A DNA stretch of 42,019 nt from NCBI GenBank assembly GCA_964617665.1, contig CAZUAH010000061.1:1-42019 (forward strand), read 5' to 3'. Position numbers and translations under genes: made by a program. Shown here piece by piece: positions 1-7,499 of this stretch; position 1 is the stretch's first letter, and each line of letters opens with the position of its first letter. Below the pieces are notes generated by a model, which was not told where the DNA came from, did no database searches, and worked only from the letters and a program-made list of their open reading frames with translations. Source of the DNA: JADHUC01 sp964617665. GTDB lineage: Bacteria; Planctomycetota; Planctomycetia; Pirellulales; Pirellulaceae.

Positions 1-622
1 ACAGCGTGTGACTTCGCTGATCGTCAGTCAGGAAACGCAAACAGAGGCTTCCCTGCTCCAGATAGTCGCCGACCGATGGCAATTCCAATTCGACTACCTC
101 GCCCACGGTATCAGCAAAGTCTCGTTCGAGGCCAATCCGGGCTGATCCGTCCGACTCGACGCTGATCCAGCAATGGCCACCCAGATGATGCCTAGGCTCC
201 GCTCCAGCGTCCTCGTCTTTGGGAACTGGCGGTTGCTGCTCTCGAGTCTGTGCAGCCTGACGTGCGGCTCGGACAACGACCCCCTGTAGCTCGGCTCGCG
301 TAAACGGCTTGGCGATGTAGTCGAAGGCCCCTTCTCTGAGCGCCTGCAATGCGGTTCGCATCGTGGCGAAACCCGTAATCATTATGACGGGGATCTCCGG
401 CTCTGAATCACGAACTCGCTCAAGCAATTCCAGACCATCCATGCCGGGCATCATCAGGTCGGTGATAACTACCTCGGGCCAACCGGATTCAAGGACGTCG
501 ATCGCCTCGTTTCCGGTCAGCACCGTTTGAATCTCGTAGCCTTCGCGTCTCAAGTGCTTGCGGACGCTGTCCAGCACAACCTGCTCGTCGTCCACTACCA
601 GCACCTTGGTATCCGCCGTCAT
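1..622 (-). CDS. Response regulator fused to a GcvH-like domain (3' end cut by window edge)
   Basis: The 207 visible residues run off the left edge without a stop. Residues 1-120 are a CheY-like receiver with the acidic pair D11/D12, phospho-acceptor D55 in the stretch TDLMMPGMDG, and the conserved Lys in IAKPF. A Gln/Pro-rich linker (about 135-155) leads to a region reading GGHCWISVESDG, then IGL, then GEVVELELPSVGDYLEQGS, which matches the start of glycine-cleavage H protein (HEW, DGxAxxG, GxVVxxxLPxVG). By rough alignment the position of the lipoyl lysine seems to hold Q or R, so this may be a non-lipoylated regulatory H domain; the rest of the domain is outside the window. Its ATG overlaps the stop of the upstream histidine kinase as ATGA, so the two are co-translated and probably cognate. 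The output mechanism is unknown: no DNA-binding domain is visible. Confidence 0.85.
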   Translation of the reverse strand, partial: MTADTKVLVVDDEQVVLDSVRKHLRREGYEIQTVLTGNEAIDVLESGWPEVVITDLMMPGMDGLELLERVRDSEPEIPVIMITGFATMRTALQALREGAFDYIAKPFTRAELQGVVVRAARQAAQTREQQPPVPKDEDAGAEPRHHLGGHCWISVESDGSARIGLERDFADTVGEVVELELPSVGDYLEQGSLCLRFLTDDQRSHTL

Positions 623-2409
623 TTGTCTTCCTCCCATATGGGCAGGACCACTTCGAATATGGCGCCGCCTTCCTCGCGGTTTCTCACGTCGATCCTCCCG
701 CCGTGTTGCTCCACAATGCCCCAACTGACCGCGAGCCCGAGTCCGTGACTGGTCGTTTTCGTAGAGAAAAAAGGCTCGAAGATTCGAGCGATCGCGTAGT
801 CTGGAATTCCCGGGCCATTGTCCGCCACTGTCATCTGGCAGTACTTCCCCCCTTCGACCACGTTCGTCGAGATTTCGATCTTGCCCTTGCCGCCCATTTC
901 TTCTGCCGCGTTTACCAGGAGGTTGAGGACGACCTGCTCCAATTGACGCTCGTCCCCAGCGACAGAGGGAAGCCCCTTAGTCGTTCTTCGTTCGATGTCG
1001 ATGTCTTTGAAGGTAGCCTGGCCCCGGACGAGTGTCAGGGTATTGTCCACGACAGTCTCCAGATCCGTCTTCTCAAAGATCCCGGGCGTTTGCCGAGCGA
1101 AGTCAAGCAAGTTCCTGACGATGTCTCGGCAACGCAGCGTTTCACGGATGATAACGCGGCAGTCATCCGCCAGTTCGGCGTCGTCTTCCATCTCCTCCAA
1201 TAGATCTTCAGAGTAGGCAAGGATGCCCGTAAGCGGGTTATTAATCTCGTGAGCGACTCCGGCGGCAAGTTTTCCTATGGCCGCCAGTTTGTCCGCGTGG
1301 ACCAACTGATTCTGCAGTCGTCGCTCCGCCGTGATGTCCCGGGAAATCGTACAAACTCCTACCACGTCTCCCTTATAGTCTCGCAAGGGAAACCGAACGG
1401 TGCCAAGGTGGATCTCCCGATCCTCCAACGTCAGCGTCTCCTCGAATCTGACCGGCTCGCCCCGCCTGATCACCTGCTGGTCGTGACGCGAGATCCAATC
1501 GGCGATGCTGGGCGGATAGAGCTCCTCGGCCGTCTTGCCTATCAGTTCTTCCACGTTCATTCCAAATGCATTGGCGGTTGCCAGATTGGCTACGGTGTAG
1601 CGCCCCTCCAGGTCTTTGATGGAAATCAGGTCGCGGGCCGAGTCAATGAACTGTCGAAAGCGATCAGCCGCCTCCTCAACCTCGCGTTGAAGCCGCACGC
1701 GTTCGTTGATTGGATGAAGGGTCTCAACAACCTGGGTGACCTTGCCGCCTTCTTTTGCCAGAGGAATCATGGTCACGTCGAAGTACTGTTCGAGCCCCGG
1801 CACCTTCACGTAGTCGAACACCTGCACCATTTCGAGACGTTTGCCCGTCGCGACGACTCGTCGAAAGGGACAAGTGAGATCATCGACTGACGGCGGCTTC
1901 AGCCTTCGGCACAGCACGTCGTAGCAGGGCAGGCCACACGCTTGGGAAGAACTCATCCCCGTGAAATGCGAGAACCCGGCGTTGACCGTTTGAATCCGCA
2001 TCTCGTGATCCAGCACCATGACAATGTCGGGGATGCTGTCGAGGATTCTCTGTGTTTGCTTTTGTCCCTTCTCCAGGGTCTGTTGCACCTGGATCAAATC
2101 CCAGAAGATCCGTGCAACGTCGTGATCCATGACACGGACACCCGGCGGGCATCGCTGCTGGATCTCGTCCGCCGTTTCTTCGTCACCAGTCAGTTCGATG
2201 ATCAGTTCCAGATCCGGAACGCGAAAGACGTCGCCCAGTTCAGAGCCGGTGGCGATACCTCGCTCGGCGGCGTAGACGATGCCCGCAGCGTTGCTCTGCA
2301 GATCGCAGACCAAGCGGACATCGAGCGGGAGTTCAACGAGCCCTCGTTCGAGGATGAACTCGAGCAGAGAGCGACAGCCTCGGCCTCCTCCGACGATCGC
2401 GGTTTTCAT
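619..2409 (-). CDS. Sensor histidine kinase with N-terminal Rossmann-like domain and two PAS domains
   Basis: 596 residues. Residues 1-105 look like a small nucleotide-binding Rossmann unit (start AIVGGGRGC, then a strand and acidic VCD near 33-36, later LELIIELTG). PAS 1 is about 121-235 and contains clustered Cys (C158, C162, C167, C180 with CPF), PAS 2 is about 250-365. The HisKA box has H387 in AAGVAHEINNP; the ATPase domain has the N box around N500, DNGPG at 530-534 and GLGLAVSWGIV. There is no transmembrane segment, so it is a cytoplasmic sensor. It sits between a protein kinase and a response regulator gene with 4-base overlaps on both sides. The same N-terminal domain recurs in the kinase at 37117-39411. 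The ligand is unknown; a nucleotide or redox signal is an inference from the Rossmann-like motif and the Cys-rich PAS. Confidence 0.93.
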   Translation of the reverse strand: MKTAIVGGGRGCRSLLEFILERGLVELPLDVRLVCDLQSNAAGIVYAAERGIATGSELGDVFRVPDLELIIELTGDEETADEIQQRCPPGVRVMDHDVARIFWDLIQVQQTLEKGQKQTQRILDSIPDIVMVLDHEMRIQTVNAGFSHFTGMSSSQACGLPCYDVLCRRLKPPSVDDLTCPFRRVVATGKRLEMVQVFDYVKVPGLEQYFDVTMIPLAKEGGKVTQVVETLHPINERVRLQREVEEAADRFRQFIDSARDLISIKDLEGRYTVANLATANAFGMNVEELIGKTAEELYPPSIADWISRHDQQVIRRGEPVRFEETLTLEDREIHLGTVRFPLRDYKGDVVGVCTISRDITAERRLQNQLVHADKLAAIGKLAAGVAHEINNPLTGILAYSEDLLEEMEDDAELADDCRVIIRETLRCRDIVRNLLDFARQTPGIFEKTDLETVVDNTLTLVRGQATFKDIDIERRTTKGLPSVAGDERQLEQVVLNLLVNAAEEMGGKGKIEISTNVVEGGKYCQMTVADNGPGIPDYAIARIFEPFFSTKTTSHGLGLAVSWGIVEQHGGRIDVRNREEGGAIFEVVLPIWEEDK

Positions 2410-3392
2410 GACTCGGTTTCCGCTTCCGTGTTGTCGGTTTGCCGCACCAACGATTGTACCACGGGACGCAGGTCATCAAGTAGCGCCTGTGCCGTTTCGT
2501 AGAAAACCCGGGTCCCGTAAGAAAAACGCATAAGAATGTCGTTCAACTCGGACGGTATCCAGGGGAACAGCTTCCGAAGGTTCATGATGCGATGCGCAAA
2601 GAAGGCAGACGCGTCCTGCTTGGAGAGGCTCTCTTCCGCGGCCAGCTGCAGCCGCCCGGCGTCCACGTCGTGAAACGTGCGTTCCCCTTTGCCTACCACA
2701 TACAAGAGCACGTTTCCTAGCGACCAGATGTCGAAGTCGGGAATGTCCTGGCAGAAGTCGTAGTCGATCCAGCGGAATTGTTCGGTGCCCGATTCGATCA
2801 GGATGTGATCGTTGCGAATGTCGCCATGATTGTAACCGTGCCGGTGGATCATAGTGATGGCATCGAACGCATCGACCAATTTGCGGAGGACTCCCGGCAG
2901 CACCGTGTCGAAATAGATCCGGTGGTCCATCTGCAAATCGCTCAGATACCGGTAGAGGTTGCGTCCGCGGATGAAGTCGATCACTCGAACCGGATTGCCC
3001 TGATCGTCCTTCTCGGGCCATCCCTGCATGAAGCGTGCGTCCCCGCGCACGAGATCGAGAAGCTTGCCTTCCTTAAGGGGATCCCGATAGCACCGCATCC
3101 GGAGAAGTCCGATGCGGATAGTGAATTCCTCGTGGAAGGCTAATTTTAGGACTTTGTCTTGCCCGGACCCTAGGTCCACGGCTTTCTTGACCCAGAATTT
3201 CGGTTGATCGTCGATTCCAAAGCGGCCTTCTTTCATGTCCCTTTCCACAAGGTAGAACCGAGACCCGAGATGGATGACGTGACCGGGACGAATGTTCATA
3301 AAGTCCGTCGTGTCGGTCACGATTCGCGCAGGGGCCGAGGGCTTGCGCCCCGTCAGTTCCTCGATGCGACGCATAATCTCGCTATGGTTCAT
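2406..3392 (-). CDS. Atypical serine/threonine-protein kinase-like protein
   Basis: 328 residues with a degenerate protein-kinase fold. The catalytic loop reads NHGDIRNDHILIE (H189, D191, N194), followed by WIDYDF (D210/D212, where DFG is expected) and DIWSLG at 221-226, matching the usual DxWSLG of subdomain IX. A candidate ATP-binding lysine lies in KVLKL (K83). There is no glycine-rich loop of classical form and no transmembrane or extracellular sensor part. It is the first gene of the operon kinase - histidine kinase - response regulator (ATGA overlap at 2406-2409), so a role in modulating that phosphorelay is likely. Bacterial kinases adjacent to histidine kinases are known, but the substrate here cannot be read. 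It could also be a small-molecule kinase of the same superfamily (choline/aminoglycoside type), although DxWSLG favours the protein kinase group. Confidence 0.8.
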   Translation of the reverse strand: MNHSEIMRRIEELTGRKPSAPARIVTDTTDFMNIRPGHVIHLGSRFYLVERDMKEGRFGIDDQPKFWVKKAVDLGSGQDKVLKLAFHEEFTIRIGLLRMRCYRDPLKEGKLLDLVRGDARFMQGWPEKDDQGNPVRVIDFIRGRNLYRYLSDLQMDHRIYFDTVLPGVLRKLVDAFDAITMIHRHGYNHGDIRNDHILIESGTEQFRWIDYDFCQDIPDFDIWSLGNVLLYVVGKGERTFHDVDAGRLQLAAEESLSKQDASAFFAHRIMNLRKLFPWIPSELNDILMRFSYGTRVFYETAQALLDDLRPVVQSLVRQTDNTEAETES

Positions 3393-3543
3393 CCCATCAG
3401 CCTAAGCCCGTCTTTCGGCCTAGGTCAAGCGATCAAGCAGTGGTAATCGAGCGTGACTTTCTTTTTTTGTGTTCGGACGAGTTGAGCTTTCAGCCGCCCG
3501 CGCATGCGATGTCGCCGCCATGCATCAGCACAATTAGGCATTA

Positions 3544-3559
3544 TGAGATTTTTTTCACG
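3544..3559 (-). promoter_or_regulatory. Copy 1 of a 16-bp repeated motif in the kinase/rex divergent region
   Basis: Reading on the minus strand the site is CGTGAAAAAAATCTCA, identical to the first copy upstream of aprB. It is in the 262-base region between the divergent kinase operon and rex, about 95 bases upstream of the rex start. The outer TGA/TCA symmetry recalls Rex or Crp/Fnr sites, but the spacing is two bases longer than the usual TGA-N6-TCA, so the binding protein is not settled. Confidence 0.5.
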
Positions 3560-3654
3560 ATTTCTCACAAAACGTCTTTTCAAGCGATGCTTAGTTCTGC
3601 AGTATATGGGGAACATTGCATGAGCTACCAATTCAGTATGAGGAGGGCCGATTT

Positions 3655-4287
3655 TTGGCACGCTTAAGGCGAGTGGTCCTCGAACGACTGATGCGTTACT
3701 ACCGGTACCTGGCGGAATTGACCGCTAAGGAGCCTGTACAGACCATTACAAGCGCCCAGGTGGCCGAAGCCCTGGACATTGATCCGACGCAAGTCCGCAA
3801 GGATCTTGGCGCTATCGGGCTGCAGGGAATGGGCCGCGTCGGATTCGACGTGTGCGAAGTGTGCCGGTCGATCCGGGTCATGCTCGGGTTCGATCAGAAG
3901 TATGAGTCGGTGTTGATAGGTACCGGTCATTTGGGAGGCGCCCTCCTGGCGTATTCAGGTTTCGCTGCTGGCTTTGCCCGCTACGGTTTGCAGATTGTTG
4001 CAGTTTTCGATAACGATAAATCAAAGATTGGCGGCAAGATCGCCGAACTTACCGTAAAACCTATGAAGGAGATGAAGCCCCTGATCAAAAGACGATCTAT
4101 TCGTCTTGCTATCCTCACAACTCCGGCGGAAGTGTCTCAGGGATTGACAGATCGCTTAGTCACGGCTGGCATAAAGGCGATCTGGAACTTCTCGCCCACT
4201 CAACTTAGCGTGCCTTCAGACGTGCTGGTGCGCAACGAACATATTTCCGTCGGCTTATCTGAAATCGCTTACCATCTCAAACAGTAG
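3655..4287 (+). CDS. rex: Redox-sensing transcriptional repressor Rex
   Basis: 210 residues from a TTG start chosen because AGGAGG lies 8 bases upstream (3641-3646) and the length then matches Rex proteins; an upstream in-frame TTG at 3616 has no such site. Residues 1-75 form the winged helix (RLMRYYRYLAEL, then SAQVAEALDI, DPTQVRKDLG). Residues 85-205 are the NAD(H)-binding Rossmann domain with IGTGHLGGALLAYSGF and VFDNDKSKIGG, and the C-terminal swap helix ends SVGLSEIAYHL. Rex senses the NADH/NAD ratio and represses respiratory and fermentative genes at low NADH; in Desulfovibrio it is known to act on sat. It is divergent from the kinase operon and directly precedes aprBA, so it is the natural candidate regulator of this island. 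Reading MHELPIQYEEGRF as coding is the less likely alternative. Confidence 0.95.
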   Translation: MARLRRVVLERLMRYYRYLAELTAKEPVQTITSAQVAEALDIDPTQVRKDLGAIGLQGMGRVGFDVCEVCRSIRVMLGFDQKYESVLIGTGHLGGALLAYSGFAAGFARYGLQIVAVFDNDKSKIGGKIAELTVKPMKEMKPLIKRRSIRLAILTTPAEVSQGLTDRLVTAGIKAIWNFSPTQLSVPSDVLVRNEHISVGLSEIAYHLKQ

Positions 4288-4360
4288 CGGCGTGAGCTAA
4301 ACGGCCAGCCCCCCAATTCGTGATAAATCTCTCGATTTGTCGCAACGGAAACTTAACAAA

Positions 4361-4418
4361 CGTGAAAAAAATCTCAGATAGACAAGAATCTCACCGCTGA
4401 AACGTGAAAAAAATCTCG
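4361..4418 (+). promoter_or_regulatory. Two tandem copies of the 16-bp motif upstream of aprB
   Basis: CGTGAAAAAAATCTCA at 4361-4376 and CGTGAAAAAAATCTCG at 4403-4418 are 42 bases apart, close to four DNA turns, so a protein bound at both would face the same side. The same motif in reverse is upstream of rex. Just before copy 1 there is a TTAACAA (4353-4359) that resembles a Rex half-site. The pair precedes the possible promoter at 4426 and the aprBA genes. Confidence 0.55.
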
Positions 4419-4425
4419 GATGGGC

Positions 4426-4453
4426 TTGACGCCCGATTTTCTTCGGTTAGAAA
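4426..4453 (+). promoter_or_regulatory. Possible sigma-70 type promoter for aprBA
   Basis: TTGACG at 4426-4431 and TAGAAA at 4448-4453 are separated by 16 bases; the -10 box matches the consensus at only four of six positions. It lies 7 bases downstream of the second repeated motif, an arrangement fitting activation or repression from that site. It would give a leader of roughly 120 bases before aprB. Nothing else recognisable was seen in 4288-4582. Confidence 0.3.
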
Positions 4454-4582
4454 CCAACAGTGGGAATCCTTCGTAATGGACCCACATAGCCTTTTATCAA
4501 ACGATGTCGATGTCGGCTTCGAGTACATATTTCAGTTAGGTTTTCGGATATCCCCTTATCTCACGAGGAGGAAGGAACAAAC

Positions 4583-5050
4583 ATGCCAAGTTATGTGATT
4601 CCGGACAAATGTGACGGCTGCAAAGCTCTTGACAAGACCGCCTGCCAGTACATTTGCCCCAACGACCTGATGGTCTTGGACAAAGAGCAGATGAAGGCCT
4701 ACAACCAAGATCCGCAGATGTGTTGGGAGTGCTATAGCTGTGTAAAAATCTGCCCGACGCAGGCGGTCGAAGTGCGTGGCTATGCCGATTTTGTGCCCCT
4801 TGGTGCAAGTGCCACCGCAATGCGGAGCACCGAAGACATCATGTGGACGATTCAGTTCCGCAGTAAGGAAATTCGGCCGAAGCGTTTCAAGTTCCCAATC
4901 CGCAGAGGGGTCGAGGAGGGCAAAGCCCAACCGTTCGATCACTATCCGACCGGCGACGACGATCTGAAGAGCCCGACGCTGATGTGCGAACCGACGGGCC
5001 TGAACACCGAGAAGGGTCCCGTAAAGTTCGACAAGGTCCCGACTCTGTAA
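4583..5050 (+). CDS. aprB: Adenylylsulfate (APS) reductase beta subunit
   Basis: 155 residues, the usual size for AprB. The N-terminal half carries two [4Fe-4S] ferredoxin motifs: CDGCKALDKTACQYICP at about 10-26 and CWECYSCVKICP at about 48-59, the long insertion in the first being typical of AprB. The C-terminal part (about 75-155, with DIMWTIQFRS) is the arm that wraps around AprA. AprB passes electrons from the Qmo complex to the FAD of AprA in the cytoplasm. A strong site GAGGAGGAAGG lies just upstream of the ATG. It is followed after 60 bases by aprA and preceded by the repeated regulatory motifs. Confidence 0.98.
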   Translation: MPSYVIPDKCDGCKALDKTACQYICPNDLMVLDKEQMKAYNQDPQMCWECYSCVKICPTQAVEVRGYADFVPLGASATAMRSTEDIMWTIQFRSKEIRPKRFKFPIRRGVEEGKAQPFDHYPTGDDDLKSPTLMCEPTGLNTEKGPVKFDKVPTL

Positions 5051-5110
5051 TCGAGCGGCGTGTGTAAGGGTCTGTTTTCTGCGGCAAAAACACTCAAAGG
5101 AGATACGTAA

Positions 5111-7003
5111 ATGGCGGATTTTGAGACGGTAACAGTTGAGACCGACCTGCTGATCTGCGGGGGCGGGATGGCCGCCTGTGGCGCGGCAGTGGAAGCGTCC
5201 TATTGGGCGAAAAAGCATGGGCTGAAGGTGACCGTGGTCGACAAAGCGGCTATGGATCGCTCGGGTGCCGTGGCGATGGGCCTATCGGCTATCAATCAGT
5301 ACGTTGACCTGAACAGCGGCAACAACACGCTGGACGACTACCTCACCTACGTCCGCAACGACTTGATGGGCATCACCCGCGAAGACCTCGTGGCCAGCAT
5401 CGCACGCCACGTGGATTCGTCGGTCCACCTGTTCGAGAAATGGGGCTTGCCCATTTGGAAGGACGAGGAAGGCAAGTACGTTCACGAGGGTCGTTGGCAG
5501 TTGATGATCAACGGCGAATCGTACAAAGTGATCGTGGCCGAGGCTGCCAAGAATGCTCTGGCAGAGGCCGGTGGCGAACTGATCGAACGCGTCTTCATCA
5601 CGCACCCGCTGGTCCAGGACGGCAAGTGTGTCGGGGCGATTGGCTTCAGCGTTCGTGAGAACAAGGTGTACGTGTTCAAAGCCAAGGCAACCCTGTGTGT
5701 CATGGGTGGTGCGGTGCACGTGTTCAAGCCGCGCTCCACGGGCGAAGGCTTCGGCCGCTCGTGGTATCCGCCGTTCAACTCGGGTGCCAGTGCCTTCTTT
5801 ACCATCTACGGCGGTGCCGAGATGACCTGCCAAGAAGTCCGGTTCATTCCGGTACGCTTCAAGGACGCTTACGGGCCGGTCGGTGCGTGGTTCCTGCTGT
5901 TCAAGTCGATTGCCACCAATGCTCAGGGCGGCAACTACATGCAGGAGAACGCCGGCGAGTTGGAGAAGTGGGCTCCTTACGGCAAGGTCAAGCCGCGTCC
6001 GGCCAACATCCGCAACTGGCTGATGATGATGGACGTGATGGACGGCAAGGCTCCGATCTACATGCAGACGCACGAAGCGATCCAGCGGATCGCGGATCAG
6101 ACGGAGGATCCGAAGGAACGCAAGAAGAAGCTCAGGAAGCTTGAGGAGGAGGCCTGGGAAGACTTCCTGGACATGACCATTTCACAGGCCATCCTGTGGG
6201 CAGCCACCAACACCGAGCCCGAGGTAAAGCCCTCGGAGATCATGGCATGCGATCCGTACTTCATCGGCTCGCACTCCGGTGCGTCCGGTGCCTGGGTATC
6301 CGGTCCGGAAGACCTCCAGACCGACGCGACCAAGGACGAGTACTGTTGGGGTCCTCCGCACATGACGACCGTTCCGGGCATGTTTGCCGCGGGCGACGCG
6401 TCGGGTGCCTCCAGCCACAAGTTCTCCTCCGGTTCGCACGCCGAGGGACGCATCGCCGCCAAGGCCATGGTGTCCTACGTTGTTGACAATCCCGCTGCCC
6501 CCGAAGTGGATCAGGCAGAGGTCGACGCGCTGACTGCAGAGATCCTGAAGCCGCTCGACACGTTCGAGGAGCACAAGGGTGCCACGACCGATCCGGACAT
6601 CAACCCCAACTACATACGTCCCACGCAGTTCATGTACCGGCTGCAGAAGATTATGGACGAGTATGCGGGTGGTGTTTCGAGTCAGTTCAAGACCAGCGAC
6701 AAGCTGATCGAGAGAGGCATGGAGCTCATGGACTTCCTTAGGGAAGACGCGAGTAGTCTCGCTGCCGAGAACCTGCACGAGCTCATGCGATGCTGGGAGA
6801 GTGTCCACCGGATGTATCAGGGCGATGCTCACATGCGTTCGATCCTCTTCCGTGAGGAAACGCGTTGGCCGGGCTACTACTTCCGCTCGGACAAGCCCGA
6901 CATGGATGACGAGAACTGGCTCGCCTTCTGTAACTGTGTCTTCAACAAGGACACGGGCGAGTGGACGATGATGAAAAAGCCCGTGAAGTACATTTCACAG
7001 TAA
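5111..7003 (+). CDS. aprA: Adenylylsulfate (APS) reductase alpha subunit
   Basis: 630 residues, within the normal range for dissimilatory AprA. It reduces APS to sulfite and AMP on FAD. The FAD-binding Rossmann motif LICGGGMAACGAAVEA is at residues 14-29, followed by the AprA signature DRSGAVAMGLSAINQY, the long central substrate-binding region (RWQLMINGESYK; MGGAVHVFKPRS) and the C-terminal FAD contact GMFAAGDASGASSHKFSSGS. This belongs to the fumarate reductase/succinate dehydrogenase flavoprotein superfamily, but the listed blocks are specific for AprA. A good site AAAGGAG lies 8 bases before the ATG. Oriented with aprB and followed by a hairpin-rich region, so aprBA may be an independent transcription unit. 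Confidence 0.98.
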   Translation: MADFETVTVETDLLICGGGMAACGAAVEASYWAKKHGLKVTVVDKAAMDRSGAVAMGLSAINQYVDLNSGNNTLDDYLTYVRNDLMGITREDLVASIARHVDSSVHLFEKWGLPIWKDEEGKYVHEGRWQLMINGESYKVIVAEAAKNALAEAGGELIERVFITHPLVQDGKCVGAIGFSVRENKVYVFKAKATLCVMGGAVHVFKPRSTGEGFGRSWYPPFNSGASAFFTIYGGAEMTCQEVRFIPVRFKDAYGPVGAWFLLFKSIATNAQGGNYMQENAGELEKWAPYGKVKPRPANIRNWLMMMDVMDGKAPIYMQTHEAIQRIADQTEDPKERKKKLRKLEEEAWEDFLDMTISQAILWAATNTEPEVKPSEIMACDPYFIGSHSGASGAWVSGPEDLQTDATKDEYCWGPPHMTTVPGMFAAGDASGASSHKFSSGSHAEGRIAAKAMVSYVVDNPAAPEVDQAEVDALTAEILKPLDTFEEHKGATTDPDINPNYIRPTQFMYRLQKIMDEYAGGVSSQFKTSDKLIERGMELMDFLREDASSLAAENLHELMRCWESVHRMYQGDAHMRSILFREETRWPGYYFRSDKPDMDDENWLAFCNCVFNKDTGEWTMMKKPVKYISQ

Positions 7004-7023
7004 GGGCTTTGCGCTTTTTGGAT

Positions 7024-7065
7024 CTTCGGGCGTCGCGCACGCGGCGCCCGAAGGTCTCTGTTTTT
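7024..7065 (+). terminator. Probable terminator after aprA
   Basis: A 9-bp perfect stem CTTCGGGCG (7024-7032) / CGCCCGAAG (7045-7053) with a 12-base loop is followed seven bases later by TTTTT (7061-7065). The gap between stem and T tract is longer than ideal, so termination may be partial. Confidence 0.6.
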
Positions 7066-7069
7066 GGAT

Positions 7070-7185
7070 ACCTCTAGGCCTTTCCGGCCTCCACATCGAC
7101 CGTGAATTCTCGGTGTGGCCCCGATAGAGTAGTTCTGTCGTTTGACCGCAAGCCGGAGGCATGCGCGCACGTCTCCGGCTTGCGG
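7070..7185 (+). other. Further stem-loops between aprA and the zinc-ribbon gene
   Basis: CCGCAAGCCGGAG (7146-7158) pairs perfectly with CTCCGGCTTGCGG (7173-7185) around a 14-base loop; no T tract follows. Upstream, CTCTA (7072-7076) can close with TAGAG (7125-7129) around two smaller stems, GGCC/GGCC and CCACA...TGTGG. The 211-base gap is therefore almost entirely self-complementary. It could be an mRNA 3' stabiliser for the abundant apr message, a second weak terminator, or an interspersed repeat. Confidence 0.45.
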
Positions 7186-7214
7186 CTAAACGATAATTGG
7201 CGCGAGCACGCCCT

Positions 7215-7499
7215 ATGGCAGATACCCGCCCAAGCTGTCCCCATTGTGATTCCCGCCTGAAGAAGTGGCTGGTACCGGACGGGGCAAGTTGGGACGAGGA
7301 ATTCTTCTTCGTCTGCTTCAACGACGAATGCCCTTACTACAAGAAGGGCTGGGATTGGATGATGGAGCAGTACAGTCAAAAGGCTTCGTACCGGTTTACG
7401 ATCAATCCTACAACCGGCGCGTCGACGATGATTCCAGTTTGGTCGGATATCGCAACCCGGGAGATGATTGTGGAAGACGACGACGGAGGTGACCAGTGA
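7215..7499 (+). CDS. Small zinc-ribbon protein (Ogr/Delta-like)
   Basis: 94 residues from the ATG. It has a four-Cys metal site, C8-x2-C11 and C34-x4-C39, in the pattern SCPHCDSRL ... FVCFNDECPYYKKGW, which resembles the Ogr/Delta-type zinc finger. The tail ends acidic. A TTG in frame at 7197 is possible but has no ribosome-binding site; the ATG at 7215 also lacks a clear one. Its stop overlaps the GTG start of the next gene (7496-7499), so it is translationally coupled to the YkgJ-type gene. Placement between apr and qmo in an otherwise purely enzymatic operon suggests a role in expression or assembly of these complexes; that is inference. From memory, similar small proteins lie beside apr/qmo in other sulfate reducers. 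Confidence 0.8.
   Translation: MADTRPSCPHCDSRLKKWLVPDGASWDEEFFFVCFNDECPYYKKGWDWMMEQYSQKASYRFTINPTTGASTMIPVWSDIATREMIVEDDDGGDQ

Noticed and set aside
3541..3560. Canonical Rex or Crp/Fnr site
   Set aside because: The inverted TGA/TCA halves are two bases further apart than in the known consensus, so I list it only as a repeated motif of unknown factor.
3616..3654. Longer Rex starting at TTG 3616
   Set aside because: No ribosome-binding site there, whereas AGGAGG precedes the TTG at 3655 and the shorter product has the standard Rex length.
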